NCBI GenBank assembly: GCA_947503275.1
Contig: CANNCZ010000002.1
Span: forward strand, 1,260,733-1,324,732
Source: an uncultured Erythrobacter sp.
GTDB taxonomy: Bacteria > Pseudomonadota > Alphaproteobacteria > Sphingomonadales > Sphingomonadaceae
Direction: 5' to 3'
DNA length: 64,000 nucleotides
The notes below the pieces were generated by a model, which was not told the origin of the DNA, searched no databases, and worked only from the letters and a program-made list of their open reading frames with translations. A program made the translations under genes and the position numbers. The first letter of the stretch is position 1, and every line of letters starts with the position of its first letter. Of the stretch, positions 36,301 to 45,616 are shown in pieces.

Positions 36301-36861
36301 TACAGCCTCGTGTTCGACGATGGTCGTCCGTTCTTCGATGACGCCAGTACGCGTGAACAAAACGCTTTGCTGTACATCCCAACCGGTCTGGACGATCCGA
36401 ACCTCTCACCGTTGAGCGACACGGTAGCTGTCCAATCGCTACTTAACCTATTGGAAAACGGGGTTGCTCTCGACGACGCGGGTAACATCGTCAGCGAACT
36501 GGACTGCAACTTCACTCCGGGTCAAACTGTGGCGAGAAACCAATGCCGTAACGATTGGTTCTTCGATATGGATATCCGCATCAGTCAAGAACTGCCTTTC
36601 ATCGGCAGCCTGACCGGTTTGGCCGAAGATCGGATTGAGTTGTTCGCTGACTTCTCGAACTTCCTCAACTTCCTCGACGACGGTTGGAACGTTCGTCGTT
36701 CTGTCGGTGGGTTCGATGGCCGTGTTGATCTGGTTGACGGCGCGTTCGACGATGAAGGCCGTTATGTGATCACGAACTTCTCGGACTTTGCTGCCCGTCC
36801 ACAGACTGCCGTTAACAACAGCATCTGGCGGATCCAGGTTGGTGCGCGCTACGAATTCTAA
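33376..36861 (+). CDS. TonB-dependent receptor with N-terminal carboxypeptidase-regulatory-like domain
   Basis: 1161 residues. Sec signal ending ATPAAAQQ, then a carboxypeptidase-regulatory/Ig-like domain (VEGQVTDTSGNALSGAMVTI), a plug domain (TFTVDGIIQSDVFG), and a long beta-barrel ending IWRIQVGARYEF with the C-terminal aromatic typical of outer-membrane barrels. This is the Oar-like or SusC-like arrangement. Ligand unknown. Codon use is strongly biased to C-ending codons, suggesting high expression. Followed by a strong terminator. Confidence 0.9.
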   Translation: MKIKYLLAASIVSLSAAATIATPAAAQQITSGVEGQVTDTSGNALSGAMVTITDTRTNQVREATTDGDGNFRVQSLPPGGPYTVTVTATGFEGQSVEEVFTNISGNTGFSFELANTNVGNTIVVTGARARVTQVAVGPGTAFGTETLEAFPSITRDVRDIIRIDPRVSLEGNNDVDRISCLGGNDRTNTFTVDGIIQSDVFGLNGTPFAARNALPLPFDVVDQVSVEFAPFDVEYTDFTGCLVNVVTKAGSNKFSGSAFFTYFDEGLQNDQFEQADGTSQDVNAGRETRWGATLSGPIIPDRLFFSLGYEETDLGDGFNQGPFGSGAANEVNFVTQQQFDQFAQIANDVYGQDIGGIPTQLAESSVRYFGRIDAIISDRHRLEATYQRLEETNLESDFGPNTFTGFNSFEDEGTISDYYSVRLYSDWSDTISTELRVSRAEVGDVQGPVGFGEAQSDNPAPRLVVGFDNATNGLIAGGNDGGLATGPGIFRSANQLDTKIDQARFIMNVDAGNGHFLKFGAELNDLEVFNLFAINATGTLFFNGLDDFQNGLLADNTGGSFDGPADIISGDAGGAAIRTGIDGDINNAAALFSRRTYSVFVQDEWQATDQLAINAGVRVQLYEGDAPRANPTFGERFGFTNSVSFGAIDPVVLPRLSATYEFDNEGFLSNSRLTGGVGVFAGGDPVVYFSNAFSNDGFASVEGNTGDCAAGDLTRDPVTGQISVLNGGTFTGVPACAVAAAAAGAAAGGGDVQSIAPDFDIPTAVRANIGFATEIGTQSGFFSNWQLNLDYIYTRFNDTLNVNDLVQVIDPSLGLNGFTVDGRELRRPIDPNQAGCDATLVSSSPPTFNNVTPACFGTRLDDFVQLNNGPSFESHNFSLVLQKRFSEGFFTEGGSVNVNFGYAFSDSEQTNNFRSSTATSTIDNFPAFNRQSPAVSQSGFETRHNFVFSVNAREEFFDGFDTSFGMFFRASEGRPYSLVFDDGRPFFDDASTREQNALLYIPTGLDDPNLSPLSDTVAVQSLLNLLENGVALDDAGNIVSELDCNFTPGQTVARNQCRNDWFFDMDIRISQELPFIGSLTGLAEDRIELFADFSNFLNFLDDGWNVRRSVGGFDGRVDLVDGAFDDEGRYVITNFSDFAARPQTAVNNSIWRIQVGARYEF

Positions 36862-36892
36862 TTCGTCGCATACCAATCCATGAAACACGCAG

Positions 36893-36925
36893 CGGCGGGA
36901 CCTTCGGGTTCCGCCGTTTGCTTTT
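36893..36925 (+). terminator. Rho-independent terminator after the receptor gene
   Basis: Ten-base-pair stem (CGGCGGGACC with GGTTCCGCCG, one G-T pair) closed by a TTCG tetraloop and followed by TTTGCTTTTG. It starts 32 bases after the receptor stop. Confidence 0.85.
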
Positions 36926-36961
36926 GTGCAGCGCTAAAGTCTGGCGCAACCTGAGCGGTGT

Positions 36962-39900
36962 TCAGGTGCCCGTCCGTTCAAGCGTGTCTGCGGGGTCATC
37001 GGCGATGCTGAGCAGCTCGAATGCCAGTGCCTCGCGCACTTCGCCGGGCAGGTTTTGCCGCAATGCGCGTTCAAGAGCGGCTGCCTGATCGCCTAAGTCG
37101 GGCTCACTAAATATAGCTGCGGTCCCTGCCAATTTGTGCACCAACCGCGCCAGATCATTCCAATCATTCGCTGTGCGGCTATCCTCGCCCATTGCGCCGC
37201 TTTGTAAGGCGGCACGCACGGCCTCAATTGCTTCGCTGCGCCGTGTGTTCCAGCGCTCGATCAAGTCTGGCGAATGCTGTTGAGGCAGCCGAGCAAAGGC
37301 ACCGCCCGATATTTCGTTGTCACTTTCCTCGGTCTCGACATGGCTGTCTTCGACGATTTTCGTCGTTGGCACGGCGTCTTGTTCGGGCGTCACAGGATCA
37401 TCCTCTGTTTCGATTATCCGGGTTGGCAGCCATCTTTGCAGCGTGCGGGCAAGGTCGGTGAAGTCGAGAGGCTTTGCCAAATGCCCCTGCATTCCAGCAG
37501 CTCGTGCAGCATTAATGTCCTCTGGAAAAGCGTTTGCAGTCAATGCGATGATCGGCATGCTATCGGGTCCGATCCCCTCTTTGCGGATCGCGCGCGTGGC
37601 GTCATATCCATCGCAGCCGGGCATTTGAATATCCATCAGCACCAGATCATAAAGGCGTTCGCGCATCACCCCGTCCATGACCATTGCAATCGCTTCATTC
37701 CCGTCATGCGCCACGTCGACGCTTTGCCCGCATCTCTCAAGCATTTCGACGCCCAACATGCGGTTCACATCGTGATCTTCGACCAACAAAATGCGCGCTG
37801 CTTGTGGCATTTCAATCGGGCCGGCAGGGATGTCTTCGAATAGGCTGGGTGGCTGTGCAGGATGGGCGAGGATTGCTGGCATGGTCAAAGTAAAGGTCGA
37901 TCCCACGCCCTCTTCGCTTGAAACGGAGATGGTCCCGCCCAACAAATCTGCGAGCTGGCGGCTGATCGTGAGGCCAAGCCCAGTTCCGCCAAACCGGCGC
38001 GCTGTGTCGGTCTCGCCTTGAGTAAAGGGAGCAAAGATCGTGCCTTGTCGTTCGGTGTCGATGCCGATGCCGGTATCTTGAACGGCGACGGTGAATTCAC
38101 CGTCTTCGATCGCGAAGGAGACTGTCACCCGGCCATCTTCGGTGAATTTCACTGCATTGCCGACAAGGTTCAGGATGATTTGCCGCAACCGCAATGCATC
38201 GGTCATGACCCACGGCCCGGTGCGTTGATTTTCGCAGCCATTGCAGTTTGAAGCGCAACCCTTTGGCTCAGAACAAGCGGCATAGAAGACCAGATCCAGT
38301 CCCTTTTTCTCAGCCACAGGCAGATGCAGCATTACGCATTCATTGACGGTTGAGACCAGATCAACGGGCGATTCATCAATCGTGATTTGCCCGGCTTCAA
38401 TCTTGGACAGGTCGAGAATGTCGTTAAGCAACAGCATCATAGAGCGGCCCGATTGGACAATCATCTCTGTATGACGGCGATGTTCGTCATCAAGATCGCT
38501 TTGCAGCATCAATTCCGCAAAGCCGAGCACACCGTTCATAGGCGTGCGAATTTCATGGCTCATATTGGCGAGGAATTCTGACTTTGCGGCTGCGGCGTCT
38601 TCCGCTGTCCGGCGCGCGCGGGTCAACAGCAGTTCAAGCTCCACCCGCTCCGTCACATCACGTGCGGAGACCACGGTGCCGCTGCGCTCACCCGTCACGG
38701 GGTCTGTCGCAATGGCCGCATCGGCCTCGATAAAGACGGGTGTGCCGTCAGCCGCGTCATACAGGCGGCGATAGGTCACGCGTTCTTTGTCGCTTTCGCC
38801 ATCGCGCAACCGTTGCAGCACAGCCGCAATCCGTTCCTGCGCGTCAATATGCGTGGCGCCTGCCGCGGGTTTGCCCAGTAAGTCTTTGGGGTCGCGACCC
38901 ATCACATCGCGCACAGAGGGAGAGGCGTATGTGCACAGGCCGCGCTCATCGATGCGCAACACGGCATCGGTGACATTCTCTGTTAGCAATGCGAGCTCGC
39001 TGCGACCCTCAATCAATTCCTGCATCATGCGCGAGCGCCCGGCCAAAATGGCGGCGATTGGCAACCCGGTTAGGAAATTGGCGGCGACAAAGGCGAGCAA
39101 GACATACATCCGCTCTGCATCGGCGCCAGTCGTCATGACGATTGGACCAGAACCCCACAGCGTCATTACACCGGCAAGGATCGCGACAAGAGGCACATAA
39201 AGCGCGGTGCCAAGCCCGCCGACACGGAAAGCCATCAGCAATGTGACCGGGGGAACCAAGAATAACAACGGATAGTGCGTTTGTGAAAATACGCCATAGA
39301 CGACGATCAAACCGCCAGCCATCAGCGCCGAGCGCTCTGTGAATTCGGCGAGGTTGGGCATCTTTCGATCCTGCACCGCATCCATCGTCAACAGCAAAGC
39401 CGGCACGATCAGGATCATCCCGATACTATGGGCAAAGAACCATGCCATCGCGGTCGCGCCAACGGCATTGCCTAAAAGCGCGGTGGCCAGTGCGACGATG
39501 AAGCCAGACAGGGCTGGTCCGATAATGCCGCCAAACAGCAGAAATTGCCCCAAATGGCGAACATCGGACATATCCGCACGCGTGCCGCAGTGCCGCCGGG
39601 TTAAAGATGTAATCGCCGCGATCTCAACCACATTGCCCAACACATAACCCGACGAAATGAGAGCAGAATTTCCAAGATAGAGATTGGCCGCCAATCCCGC
39701 GATGGCGATGCAGGCGAGGAAGGGCAGCTCATTGCTCAATCGCGCGCGCAGGACCATCGCTGTGACGGCCGCAGCGGGCAGCCAAATGCTCGCCAAGCCT
39801 GCGCCAAATCGTGAGAATTCCACAGACGCAACGCCAAGGGCAAAGAACAGCACGCCGCCGATCAGTGCATAAAAGAGGTTGCGCTGATCTACCGTACCAT

Positions 39901-40048
39901 TGCGCAACCAAGCGGCGATTCCATCCCGATCCTTATCTGAGCTTGTTTCCAGGGCATCGTTGAGCGCTTTTGGCTGATTGGGTTCACCAGGACTTGCGGC
40001 AGGGTAGTGATCCGGCCTAGCCTCCTGGCTTTCAATCGTGCGGATCAT
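36962..40048 (-). CDS. Hybrid sensor histidine kinase (MASE1-PAS-HisKA-HATPase-REC-Hpt)
   Basis: 1028 residues. An N-terminal MASE1-like multi-pass sensor (about 50-340), a PAS domain (RIDERGLCTYASPSVRDVMG), HisKA with SHEIRTPMNG (His near 495), HATPase motifs NAVKFTEDG and GTGLGLTISRQLADLLGG, a receiver domain (LVLMDIQMPGCDGYDATRAI, Asp near 803), and a C-terminal Hpt with LVHKLAGTAAIF (His near 969). All phosphorelay residues are present. A CxxCxxC-like cluster (CSEPKGCASNCNGCE) lies inside the ATPase domain, which is unusual. Confidence 0.92.
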   Translation of the reverse strand: MIRTIESQEARPDHYPAASPGEPNQPKALNDALETSSDKDRDGIAAWLRNGTVDQRNLFYALIGGVLFFALGVASVEFSRFGAGLASIWLPAAAVTAMVLRARLSNELPFLACIAIAGLAANLYLGNSALISSGYVLGNVVEIAAITSLTRRHCGTRADMSDVRHLGQFLLFGGIIGPALSGFIVALATALLGNAVGATAMAWFFAHSIGMILIVPALLLTMDAVQDRKMPNLAEFTERSALMAGGLIVVYGVFSQTHYPLLFLVPPVTLLMAFRVGGLGTALYVPLVAILAGVMTLWGSGPIVMTTGADAERMYVLLAFVAANFLTGLPIAAILAGRSRMMQELIEGRSELALLTENVTDAVLRIDERGLCTYASPSVRDVMGRDPKDLLGKPAAGATHIDAQERIAAVLQRLRDGESDKERVTYRRLYDAADGTPVFIEADAAIATDPVTGERSGTVVSARDVTERVELELLLTRARRTAEDAAAAKSEFLANMSHEIRTPMNGVLGFAELMLQSDLDDEHRRHTEMIVQSGRSMMLLLNDILDLSKIEAGQITIDESPVDLVSTVNECVMLHLPVAEKKGLDLVFYAACSEPKGCASNCNGCENQRTGPWVMTDALRLRQIILNLVGNAVKFTEDGRVTVSFAIEDGEFTVAVQDTGIGIDTERQGTIFAPFTQGETDTARRFGGTGLGLTISRQLADLLGGTISVSSEEGVGSTFTLTMPAILAHPAQPPSLFEDIPAGPIEMPQAARILLVEDHDVNRMLGVEMLERCGQSVDVAHDGNEAIAMVMDGVMRERLYDLVLMDIQMPGCDGYDATRAIRKEGIGPDSMPIIALTANAFPEDINAARAAGMQGHLAKPLDFTDLARTLQRWLPTRIIETEDDPVTPEQDAVPTTKIVEDSHVETEESDNEISGGAFARLPQQHSPDLIERWNTRRSEAIEAVRAALQSGAMGEDSRTANDWNDLARLVHKLAGTAAIFSEPDLGDQAAALERALRQNLPGEVREALAFELLSIADDPADTLERTGT

Positions 40049-40144
40049 CGCAAATACCTTATACTGCTGAAACAGGGTCGCTCAAAACGGAACGGGCCCG
40101 TGGCGAAGTCAAAGAAGTTCAAATCAAACCGTGACACAGGATAG

Positions 40145-40876
40145 ATGATCAACTCCAAATCGCGCTATCAGGGAAAACCGAAAGGTCCGCGCTGGCCGCT
40201 GATTGCCGCGATCACGATTTTTCACGTGTTTGCGCTGTATGGATTGTCGCGCTTGCTCGCGCCGGAGTTCACCGCATCGGTGGAGCGTGAGGTTGTCAGC
40301 GCCTTCACCGTCACGATCACTGCGCCCGAGGAGCCAGCTCCACCCGAGACCGAGCCTGAGCCTGATGAGGGCGCAGCTGGGGCACCGGGAGAGGAGGCGG
40401 TTCCCCAACCCGTCACTGCACCGACTTCGCGGATTGAAACCCGTCCAACTCCGCGCCCGCGCGCGTCCTCCACCGGCACCGCCAATCGCTCTGGCGCACG
40501 TGAAGCTGGCGATGGGACCGGAGCAGAGGGTCAGGGTGAGGGCACAGGCAGCGGCAATCGGGGAAGCGGACAGGGCAATGGCGTTGCCGTTCGGCCCAGC
40601 GTGCGTTCGGGCGGGCTTGATGCGCGCCGTGACTTTCCCGTTCCCGAAGGCGGGCGTGCATCACGCTTTGGCACATCGGTCACCGTCGTCTTTACTGTCA
40701 CCACCGATGGCCGGGCGAAACAATGCTCAGTGCGCTCAAGTACAGCGGATGCAGCCACCACGGCGCTGGTCTGCGGATTGGTGATTGAAAAAGTCCGGTT
40801 CAATCCGGCGCAAACCCGTGCTGGTGATCCGGTAGAGGCACGCTATGGCTATCGCGTTGATTTTCGGGAACGTTAG
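40145..40876 (+). CDS. TonB-like energy transducer
   Basis: 243 residues: one N-terminal membrane anchor (PLIAAITIFHVFALYGLSRL), a Pro/Glu-rich then Gly-rich periplasmic linker, and a C-terminal TonB domain (FTVTTDGRAKQCSVRSSTA, VIEKVRFNPAQTRAGDPVEA, YGYRVDFRER). Such proteins energise outer-membrane receptors. Two Cys in the C-domain are about 20 residues apart. Divergent from the hybrid kinase gene; it may serve the receptor at 33376. Confidence 0.82.
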   Translation: MINSKSRYQGKPKGPRWPLIAAITIFHVFALYGLSRLLAPEFTASVEREVVSAFTVTITAPEEPAPPETEPEPDEGAAGAPGEEAVPQPVTAPTSRIETRPTPRPRASSTGTANRSGAREAGDGTGAEGQGEGTGSGNRGSGQGNGVAVRPSVRSGGLDARRDFPVPEGGRASRFGTSVTVVFTVTTDGRAKQCSVRSSTADAATTALVCGLVIEKVRFNPAQTRAGDPVEARYGYRVDFRER

Positions 40877-40938
40877 GGGCACAGACTTGCCTCTGTCTCA
40901 CCGCCACGAAACGCTCTGTCTGTTAAGGGTTCGCAACC

Positions 40939-41973
40939 ATGACTGATCCATCTGCAATTCACCCCGTGATATTATGCGGGGGCAGCGGCACACGACTATG
41001 GCCCCTCAGTCGTAAAGCTCGGCCTAAACCGTTCTTGCCATTGATCGGGGCGACGACTTTGTTTGAGCAAGCCGTAGGTCGGGTCGCGGGCGACACGCGA
41101 TTTGCTGCGCCAATTGTGGTCGCTGGCGCGCAGCATGGCGATTTGATTGAGGAGCAGATGCACGGCGCCGCCCATCGCTTCGTCGTGGAGCCCGCGGCCC
41201 GCAACACCGCGCCTGCGATTGCTTTGGCTGCCGCTTTGTTGCCCCCTGAAGACATCATGCTGGTCTGTCCCAGCGACCACCATATCGCTGATGAGGCTGC
41301 CTTTCGGGCCGCCGCTTTGGCCGCCGCCGCACTTGCAGCAAACGACCATATGGTCTCGTTCGGTATTGCGCCGGACAGGCCGGAAACAGGCTATGGCTAT
41401 ATTCGCCGGGGTGATGCCTTGTCAGGCGGATTTGCGATCGCGCAATTCGTCGAAAAGCCCGACGGCGCGCGCGCCGAGGAATATCTCGCAAGCGGAGAAT
41501 ACAGCTGGAACGGCGGTATCTTTGCTTTTCGCGCAGGCGCATTGCTTGACGAATTGGCCACACATCGCCCCGCGATGGCAAAGGCTGTGCACGACGCGGT
41601 TGCAGCGGGCAAAGAGGTCGGCACACGCTTCCATCCCGATGCTGAGATTTTTGCAGGGATTGAGGGTGATTCCATTGACTATGCTCTGATGGAGAACACC
41701 GCACGCGCCGCCATGGTGCCAGCCGATATGGGTTGGTCTGATATCGGCAATTGGGCCGCGCTGCAGGATGCCTTAAGCGAGGGAGATAATGTGGTGCGCG
41801 GCACCGTAGATCTAGTCGATTGCGACAATGTCATGGCGATTTCCGACGGACCGCGTGTGTCGGCGGTCGGCCTTGAAGATGTATGCATCATTGTGAGCGA
41901 CGGAGAGGTGCTGGTGACCACGCGCGAGGGTGCTCAGGTCGTCGGCAAGCTGCCCGGAGCGACCAATCAGTGA
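40939..41973 (+). CDS. manC: Mannose-1-phosphate guanylyltransferase
   Basis: 344 residues, the short form without fused isomerase. Nucleotide-binding motif GGSGTRLWPLSRKARPKPFL near the start, then PSDHHIADEAAF, FVEKPDGARAEEYLASG, SWNGGIFAFRAG. Makes GDP-mannose from mannose-1-phosphate and GTP for cell-surface polysaccharide. The stop overlaps the GTG start of the next gene. Confidence 0.92.
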   Translation: MTDPSAIHPVILCGGSGTRLWPLSRKARPKPFLPLIGATTLFEQAVGRVAGDTRFAAPIVVAGAQHGDLIEEQMHGAAHRFVVEPAARNTAPAIALAAALLPPEDIMLVCPSDHHIADEAAFRAAALAAAALAANDHMVSFGIAPDRPETGYGYIRRGDALSGGFAIAQFVEKPDGARAEEYLASGEYSWNGGIFAFRAGALLDELATHRPAMAKAVHDAVAAGKEVGTRFHPDAEIFAGIEGDSIDYALMENTARAAMVPADMGWSDIGNWAALQDALSEGDNVVRGTVDLVDCDNVMAISDGPRVSAVGLEDVCIIVSDGEVLVTTREGAQVVGKLPGATNQ

Positions 41974-42779
41974 CCGGAACTGTACGTCGATTGCCGACCC
42001 GTATGGTCGAGAAGGTTTGGGGCAGGACCGCTCTGCCCGAACCCTTTGCCGCGCCTGACGCTGCGCGGATCGGTGAGATTTGGTTTGAGCCTCCGCCTGA
42101 GTTGCCGCAGCTCTTGGTCAAGTACCTCTTTACCAGCGAAAAACTCTCGGTGCAGGTCCACCCCTCCGATGCAAATGCTTTACCAGGTGAAGATGGCAAG
42201 GAGGAATGCTGGTTGGTCCTCGATGCGGAACCCGGTGCGCAATTGGCGATTGGGTTCGATGAAACTGTGTCGCCGGAGCAGATTGAGGCGGCCGCGCGCG
42301 ACGGTTCGATTGAAGGCCTATTGACCTGGCATGATGTTGCGCCGGGAGATGTCTATTTCCTGCCTGCTGGCACTGTGCATGCGATTGGACCGGGGCTGTC
42401 TCTGGTCGAAGTGCAACAGAACAGTGATACCACATTCCGCCTCTATGATTATGGACGCCCGCGCGAATTGCATTTGGATCGAGCGTTGGCGGTGGCCGAT
42501 TGTGGACCCTATGCGCCCGAGCATTCCGGCACTGTGGATGAGCGCGGTCAGACGTTGATCGATGCGCCGCATTTCCGGTTGGAGCGGATCGAAGGCGCAC
42601 CAGATGCGCAGATTTTGGCTAAATATGCGGGCCCCCTGCTTGCTTTGCCATTGAGCGGCGCGGTGAGAGCACAAGGCAGTTCTGTCCAGGCGAAGGCAGG
42701 GGAGTGCTTGTACGCGTCCTTCATCAGTGCGCTCAATTTTGATGGGGCGGGTGTGACCCTTCTGACGCGGCCCGCCTGA
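41970..42779 (+). CDS. manA: Class I mannose-6-phosphate isomerase
   Basis: 269 residues from GTG 41970, which overlaps the manC stop (GTGA). Zinc-site motif LSVQVHPSDANA and the downstream PAGTVHAIGPGLSLVEVQQNSDTTFRLYD contracted to AGTVHAIG and EVQQNSD; these carry the metal ligands. It provides mannose-6-phosphate for GDP-mannose. The enzyme is shorter than E. coli ManA, like other short bacterial forms. Confidence 0.9.
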   Translation: MTGTVRRLPTRMVEKVWGRTALPEPFAAPDAARIGEIWFEPPPELPQLLVKYLFTSEKLSVQVHPSDANALPGEDGKEECWLVLDAEPGAQLAIGFDETVSPEQIEAAARDGSIEGLLTWHDVAPGDVYFLPAGTVHAIGPGLSLVEVQQNSDTTFRLYDYGRPRELHLDRALAVADCGPYAPEHSGTVDERGQTLIDAPHFRLERIEGAPDAQILAKYAGPLLALPLSGAVRAQGSSVQAKAGECLYASFISALNFDGAGVTLLTRPA

Positions 42780-42789
42780 GCCAGATCCA

Positions 42790-45156
42790 TCAATTCTGCG
42801 CGATCAACATCGCCTTTATATCGCCCCGACCATAGGGTTTGCGCAGCAAAGCCGCCGCGCCTAATTCGCTGAATTGGCTCGCCCCTTCAGAATAACCGGT
42901 GGCGAGGACAAAGCGGATGCCGCGCGCGCAAAGGGCCTGTGTGACAGAAACCGAGTTCTCATCGCCTAGATTGTAATCGACAATGGCGAAGTCGGGCTGT
43001 TGCTCCTCGATGGCTTTCAACGCGCCTTTGACATTGCTTTCAACCTTCACTGATTGGACGCCCAGTCGTTTCAGATTTTCCTCTGTGTCGATGGCTATGA
43101 TCATGCTGTCTTCGACCACCAGAACGTGCTCGGGAAGCCGGTCGGCGGGCAGTTCGTGCTCGGTCATATTCGGTCCGCGAACAGCGTCGGGATGCGCATT
43201 GCTGTGACGCTTGCGTTCTTTGCCCAGTGCAACCGGGCCAGAGACGAGCGGGTCGACCGAGAGCGGTTCGATAAAGCGGGTGGGCACGCGAAAATCCGCT
43301 TCGACACCGGTCAGTTTGAACATCAACCGCGCCTCTCCACTCAATTCAAACGGGATGGAGCGTTCGATTATAGTTGAGCCAAAGCCGCGCCTTCCCGGTG
43401 GCTTCACCGCGGGTCCGCCATGCTCGCGCCAGCCCATCGTCAGGTCTCCGCTCGGCCCCTGCGCCACACGCACGCGGACTTGCCCTTGGGCATTGGAGAG
43501 TGCGCCGTACTTGGCGGAGTTCGTCACCAATTCATGCACCACCAGCGCCAGCACAGTGTAGGCTTCCGGCTTGATCAAGACCTCGCCGCCGACGAACACA
43601 AAGCGGCCCCGGTTCTCGCCAATATAGGCGGCCATCTCTGTTTCGAACAGCGCGGATAGAGGCGCGGGCGCCCAGTTTTCGCGGGTGATGTTGTCATGCG
43701 CGCTGGAAAGAGCGGCGATGCGTCCGCCGATAATGTTGGCAAAGGCCGTCACGCTTTGCGCGTCTTTTTGAGACTGCGAAACGAGGCTTCGGATGAGATT
43801 GAGAATGTTGCGCACGCGATGATTGAGCTCTGCGATCAGCAATTCCTGCTGTTCCTGTGATCGTTTCCGCTCACGCGCGATTTCGCCGGTCATGCGCAGG
43901 ACCACCTCGATCAAGGTGACGCGCAAACCCTCGGCTAGCAACACATCATCGTCCGACCATGCATGTGACTGAATTCCCGCGCGCCTCCAAAGAACCAGAT
44001 AGTCGCGCGGATGTCGCGATATCGGAACGACCAGCGCGCCGGTGGCAAGATCAATGAAACAGGCCGTCGCTGATCTCGATACAAAGGCGGGCACATGCTC
44101 TGCAAAGCGCATCTCGTCGGGAGCATTACCGCTGCATTGATACTCCCCCTCCAACAGGATCGAGATGCCGTCATGCGCGATGGCCTCGTCCACAATGTCG
44201 CTCAATGTGGGTAGCGATGCGGCAAGCGAGACGCCGCCCGTTAGGCGAAGCACCAATCCATCGTGCAGCGCTTGACCGCGCGATTGGCGTTGGTGCTTGG
44301 CTTGGATCAGAACCCGGTCCAAAATGACTGAGAACATTAGGCTTACCGTCTCTGCCAATTCGCGCTGCGATGCCGAGATCAGCCGGGGAACTGCATGATC
44401 GCAGCAGATCATACCCCACACGCTGCCCTCTCGCACGAGGGCTATGTCCAGTGTCGCGCAGGCTTCGACCGCAGGTGCACCTTGCGGCACGACGGTGCGC
44501 AAATCGGCGCGCGACAGGTCGAGCCGAGGCGCATGAGCGCTGCTTTTAGGCTCAAACGAGACCGGCTCTGCATTCCGGTCCGCGATCATGTGAACGCGGC
44601 TGTGGGAGGATGGGAGAGGGACTGGGAAAGTTCGAATTGTTACTTGATCATAGCCAAACAGATCGCGCACGGACCGGCAAATTTCATCGCATAGTGCATC
44701 GCAGTCCTGAATCGCTGATAGCCGCGCGAGGGTCTTGGCGATGCGCGCTGTGTTGTGCTCAGAGGCAGCGGGTCTATGCGGTTCGCATTCGAGGATAATG
44801 AGGGTATCGGCGGTGTGGATCGCGCAGTCGAACAGCTCACCGTCCGGGAACAAGCGAAGGCCGAAAACGCGCTCCACAACACCCGATTTATAAGGGTGGT
44901 TCGGAGCTTCACCAAGCCGCTCTATGGCCTCTAGCGTGAACAAGTTGCCGACGCGAATTCCGGCCAAGGATTGATGGTCTACACCGAGAATATCGCCGCA
45001 ATTCGCGGACAGCCGGGCGATGGTCCATTCGCCGCTACTCGCCCCATCCAGGACCATGACCGCGCCAAAAGGCTGGACCAACTCGGGGACCGACGGGATA
45101 TCGGCAGCATCAAGTGCGTCATGGGCCGCGCGCCTCGTTTGGCTCAGATAATTCAT
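42790..45156 (-). CDS. Phytochrome-like HWE-type histidine kinase with receiver domain
   Basis: 788 residues from ATG 45156. PAS-like part (LVQPFGAVMVLDGA), GAF (LFGYDQVTIRTFP .. GSVWGMICCDH), PHY-like region (LHDGLVLRLTGGVSLAASLP), HWE/HisKA_2 kinase (AELNHRVRNILNLIRSLVSQ, His near 444; ELVTNSAKYGAL), and a C-terminal receiver (FAIVDYNLGD, Asp near 727). The layout is that of bacteriophytochromes fused to a response regulator. The usual N-terminal biliverdin Cys and the GAF PIHxxY motif are not seen, so it may not bind chromophore normally. No heme oxygenase gene is nearby. Confidence 0.85.
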   Translation of the reverse strand: MNYLSQTRRAAHDALDAADIPSVPELVQPFGAVMVLDGASSGEWTIARLSANCGDILGVDHQSLAGIRVGNLFTLEAIERLGEAPNHPYKSGVVERVFGLRLFPDGELFDCAIHTADTLIILECEPHRPAASEHNTARIAKTLARLSAIQDCDALCDEICRSVRDLFGYDQVTIRTFPVPLPSSHSRVHMIADRNAEPVSFEPKSSAHAPRLDLSRADLRTVVPQGAPAVEACATLDIALVREGSVWGMICCDHAVPRLISASQRELAETVSLMFSVILDRVLIQAKHQRQSRGQALHDGLVLRLTGGVSLAASLPTLSDIVDEAIAHDGISILLEGEYQCSGNAPDEMRFAEHVPAFVSRSATACFIDLATGALVVPISRHPRDYLVLWRRAGIQSHAWSDDDVLLAEGLRVTLIEVVLRMTGEIARERKRSQEQQELLIAELNHRVRNILNLIRSLVSQSQKDAQSVTAFANIIGGRIAALSSAHDNITRENWAPAPLSALFETEMAAYIGENRGRFVFVGGEVLIKPEAYTVLALVVHELVTNSAKYGALSNAQGQVRVRVAQGPSGDLTMGWREHGGPAVKPPGRRGFGSTIIERSIPFELSGEARLMFKLTGVEADFRVPTRFIEPLSVDPLVSGPVALGKERKRHSNAHPDAVRGPNMTEHELPADRLPEHVLVVEDSMIIAIDTEENLKRLGVQSVKVESNVKGALKAIEEQQPDFAIVDYNLGDENSVSVTQALCARGIRFVLATGYSEGASQFSELGAAALLRKPYGRGDIKAMLIAQN

Positions 45157-45312
45157 AATGCCCGCCTTTGGTGCAAAGGATCCCGCCGGTGATGCAAAAT
45201 GGCACCCGATCAACGTTGGATTATGGCGCGTGTAAGGGGCGGCGATCAATTACGTGATCGCCCCTATGATTGGACGGTTTTGGAGGCAATTAAGGGCCGA
45301 GGCCGGAAGAAT

Positions 45313-45615
45313 TCAGCTCTTTTCGAGCATTTTCCCGCCATGTTTGCGCACTGCACGCTCCAACGTACCACGCAAAAAGCTAAGCATCGGAGGCAGGTCC
45401 ATCTCAATCATGACATGGTCTTCATCGATATCGATCCCACCCTCGATCCGTTGACCGGCGGCGGTAATGTTCAAGTTCATGCGGTCATCATTGGGCCAGG
45501 TGTTCTCAACCGTCGCCATACCGGGTGGAAAGTAGTTGGCGATCTCATGCCCGTGTTCATGCATGCGCCGACGCACTTCGTCTTTACCGAGCGAATGAGG
45601 GAGCGAAACGCGCAT
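45313..45615 (-). CDS. Polyhydroxyalkanoic acid system family protein
   Basis: 100 residues. MRVSLPHSLGKDEVRRRMHE and IDIDEDHVMIEMDLPPML match the PHA-granule-region small protein family (PF09650 type). Likely cytoplasmic. It starts one base after the stop of the XpaC-like gene, so the three genes TelA-XpaC-PHA are probably one operon. Confidence 0.8.
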   Translation of the reverse strand: MRVSLPHSLGKDEVRRRMHEHGHEIANYFPPGMATVENTWPNDDRMNLNITAAGQRIEGGIDIDEDHVMIEMDLPPMLSFLRGTLERAVRKHGGKMLEKS

Positions 45616-45616
45616 G

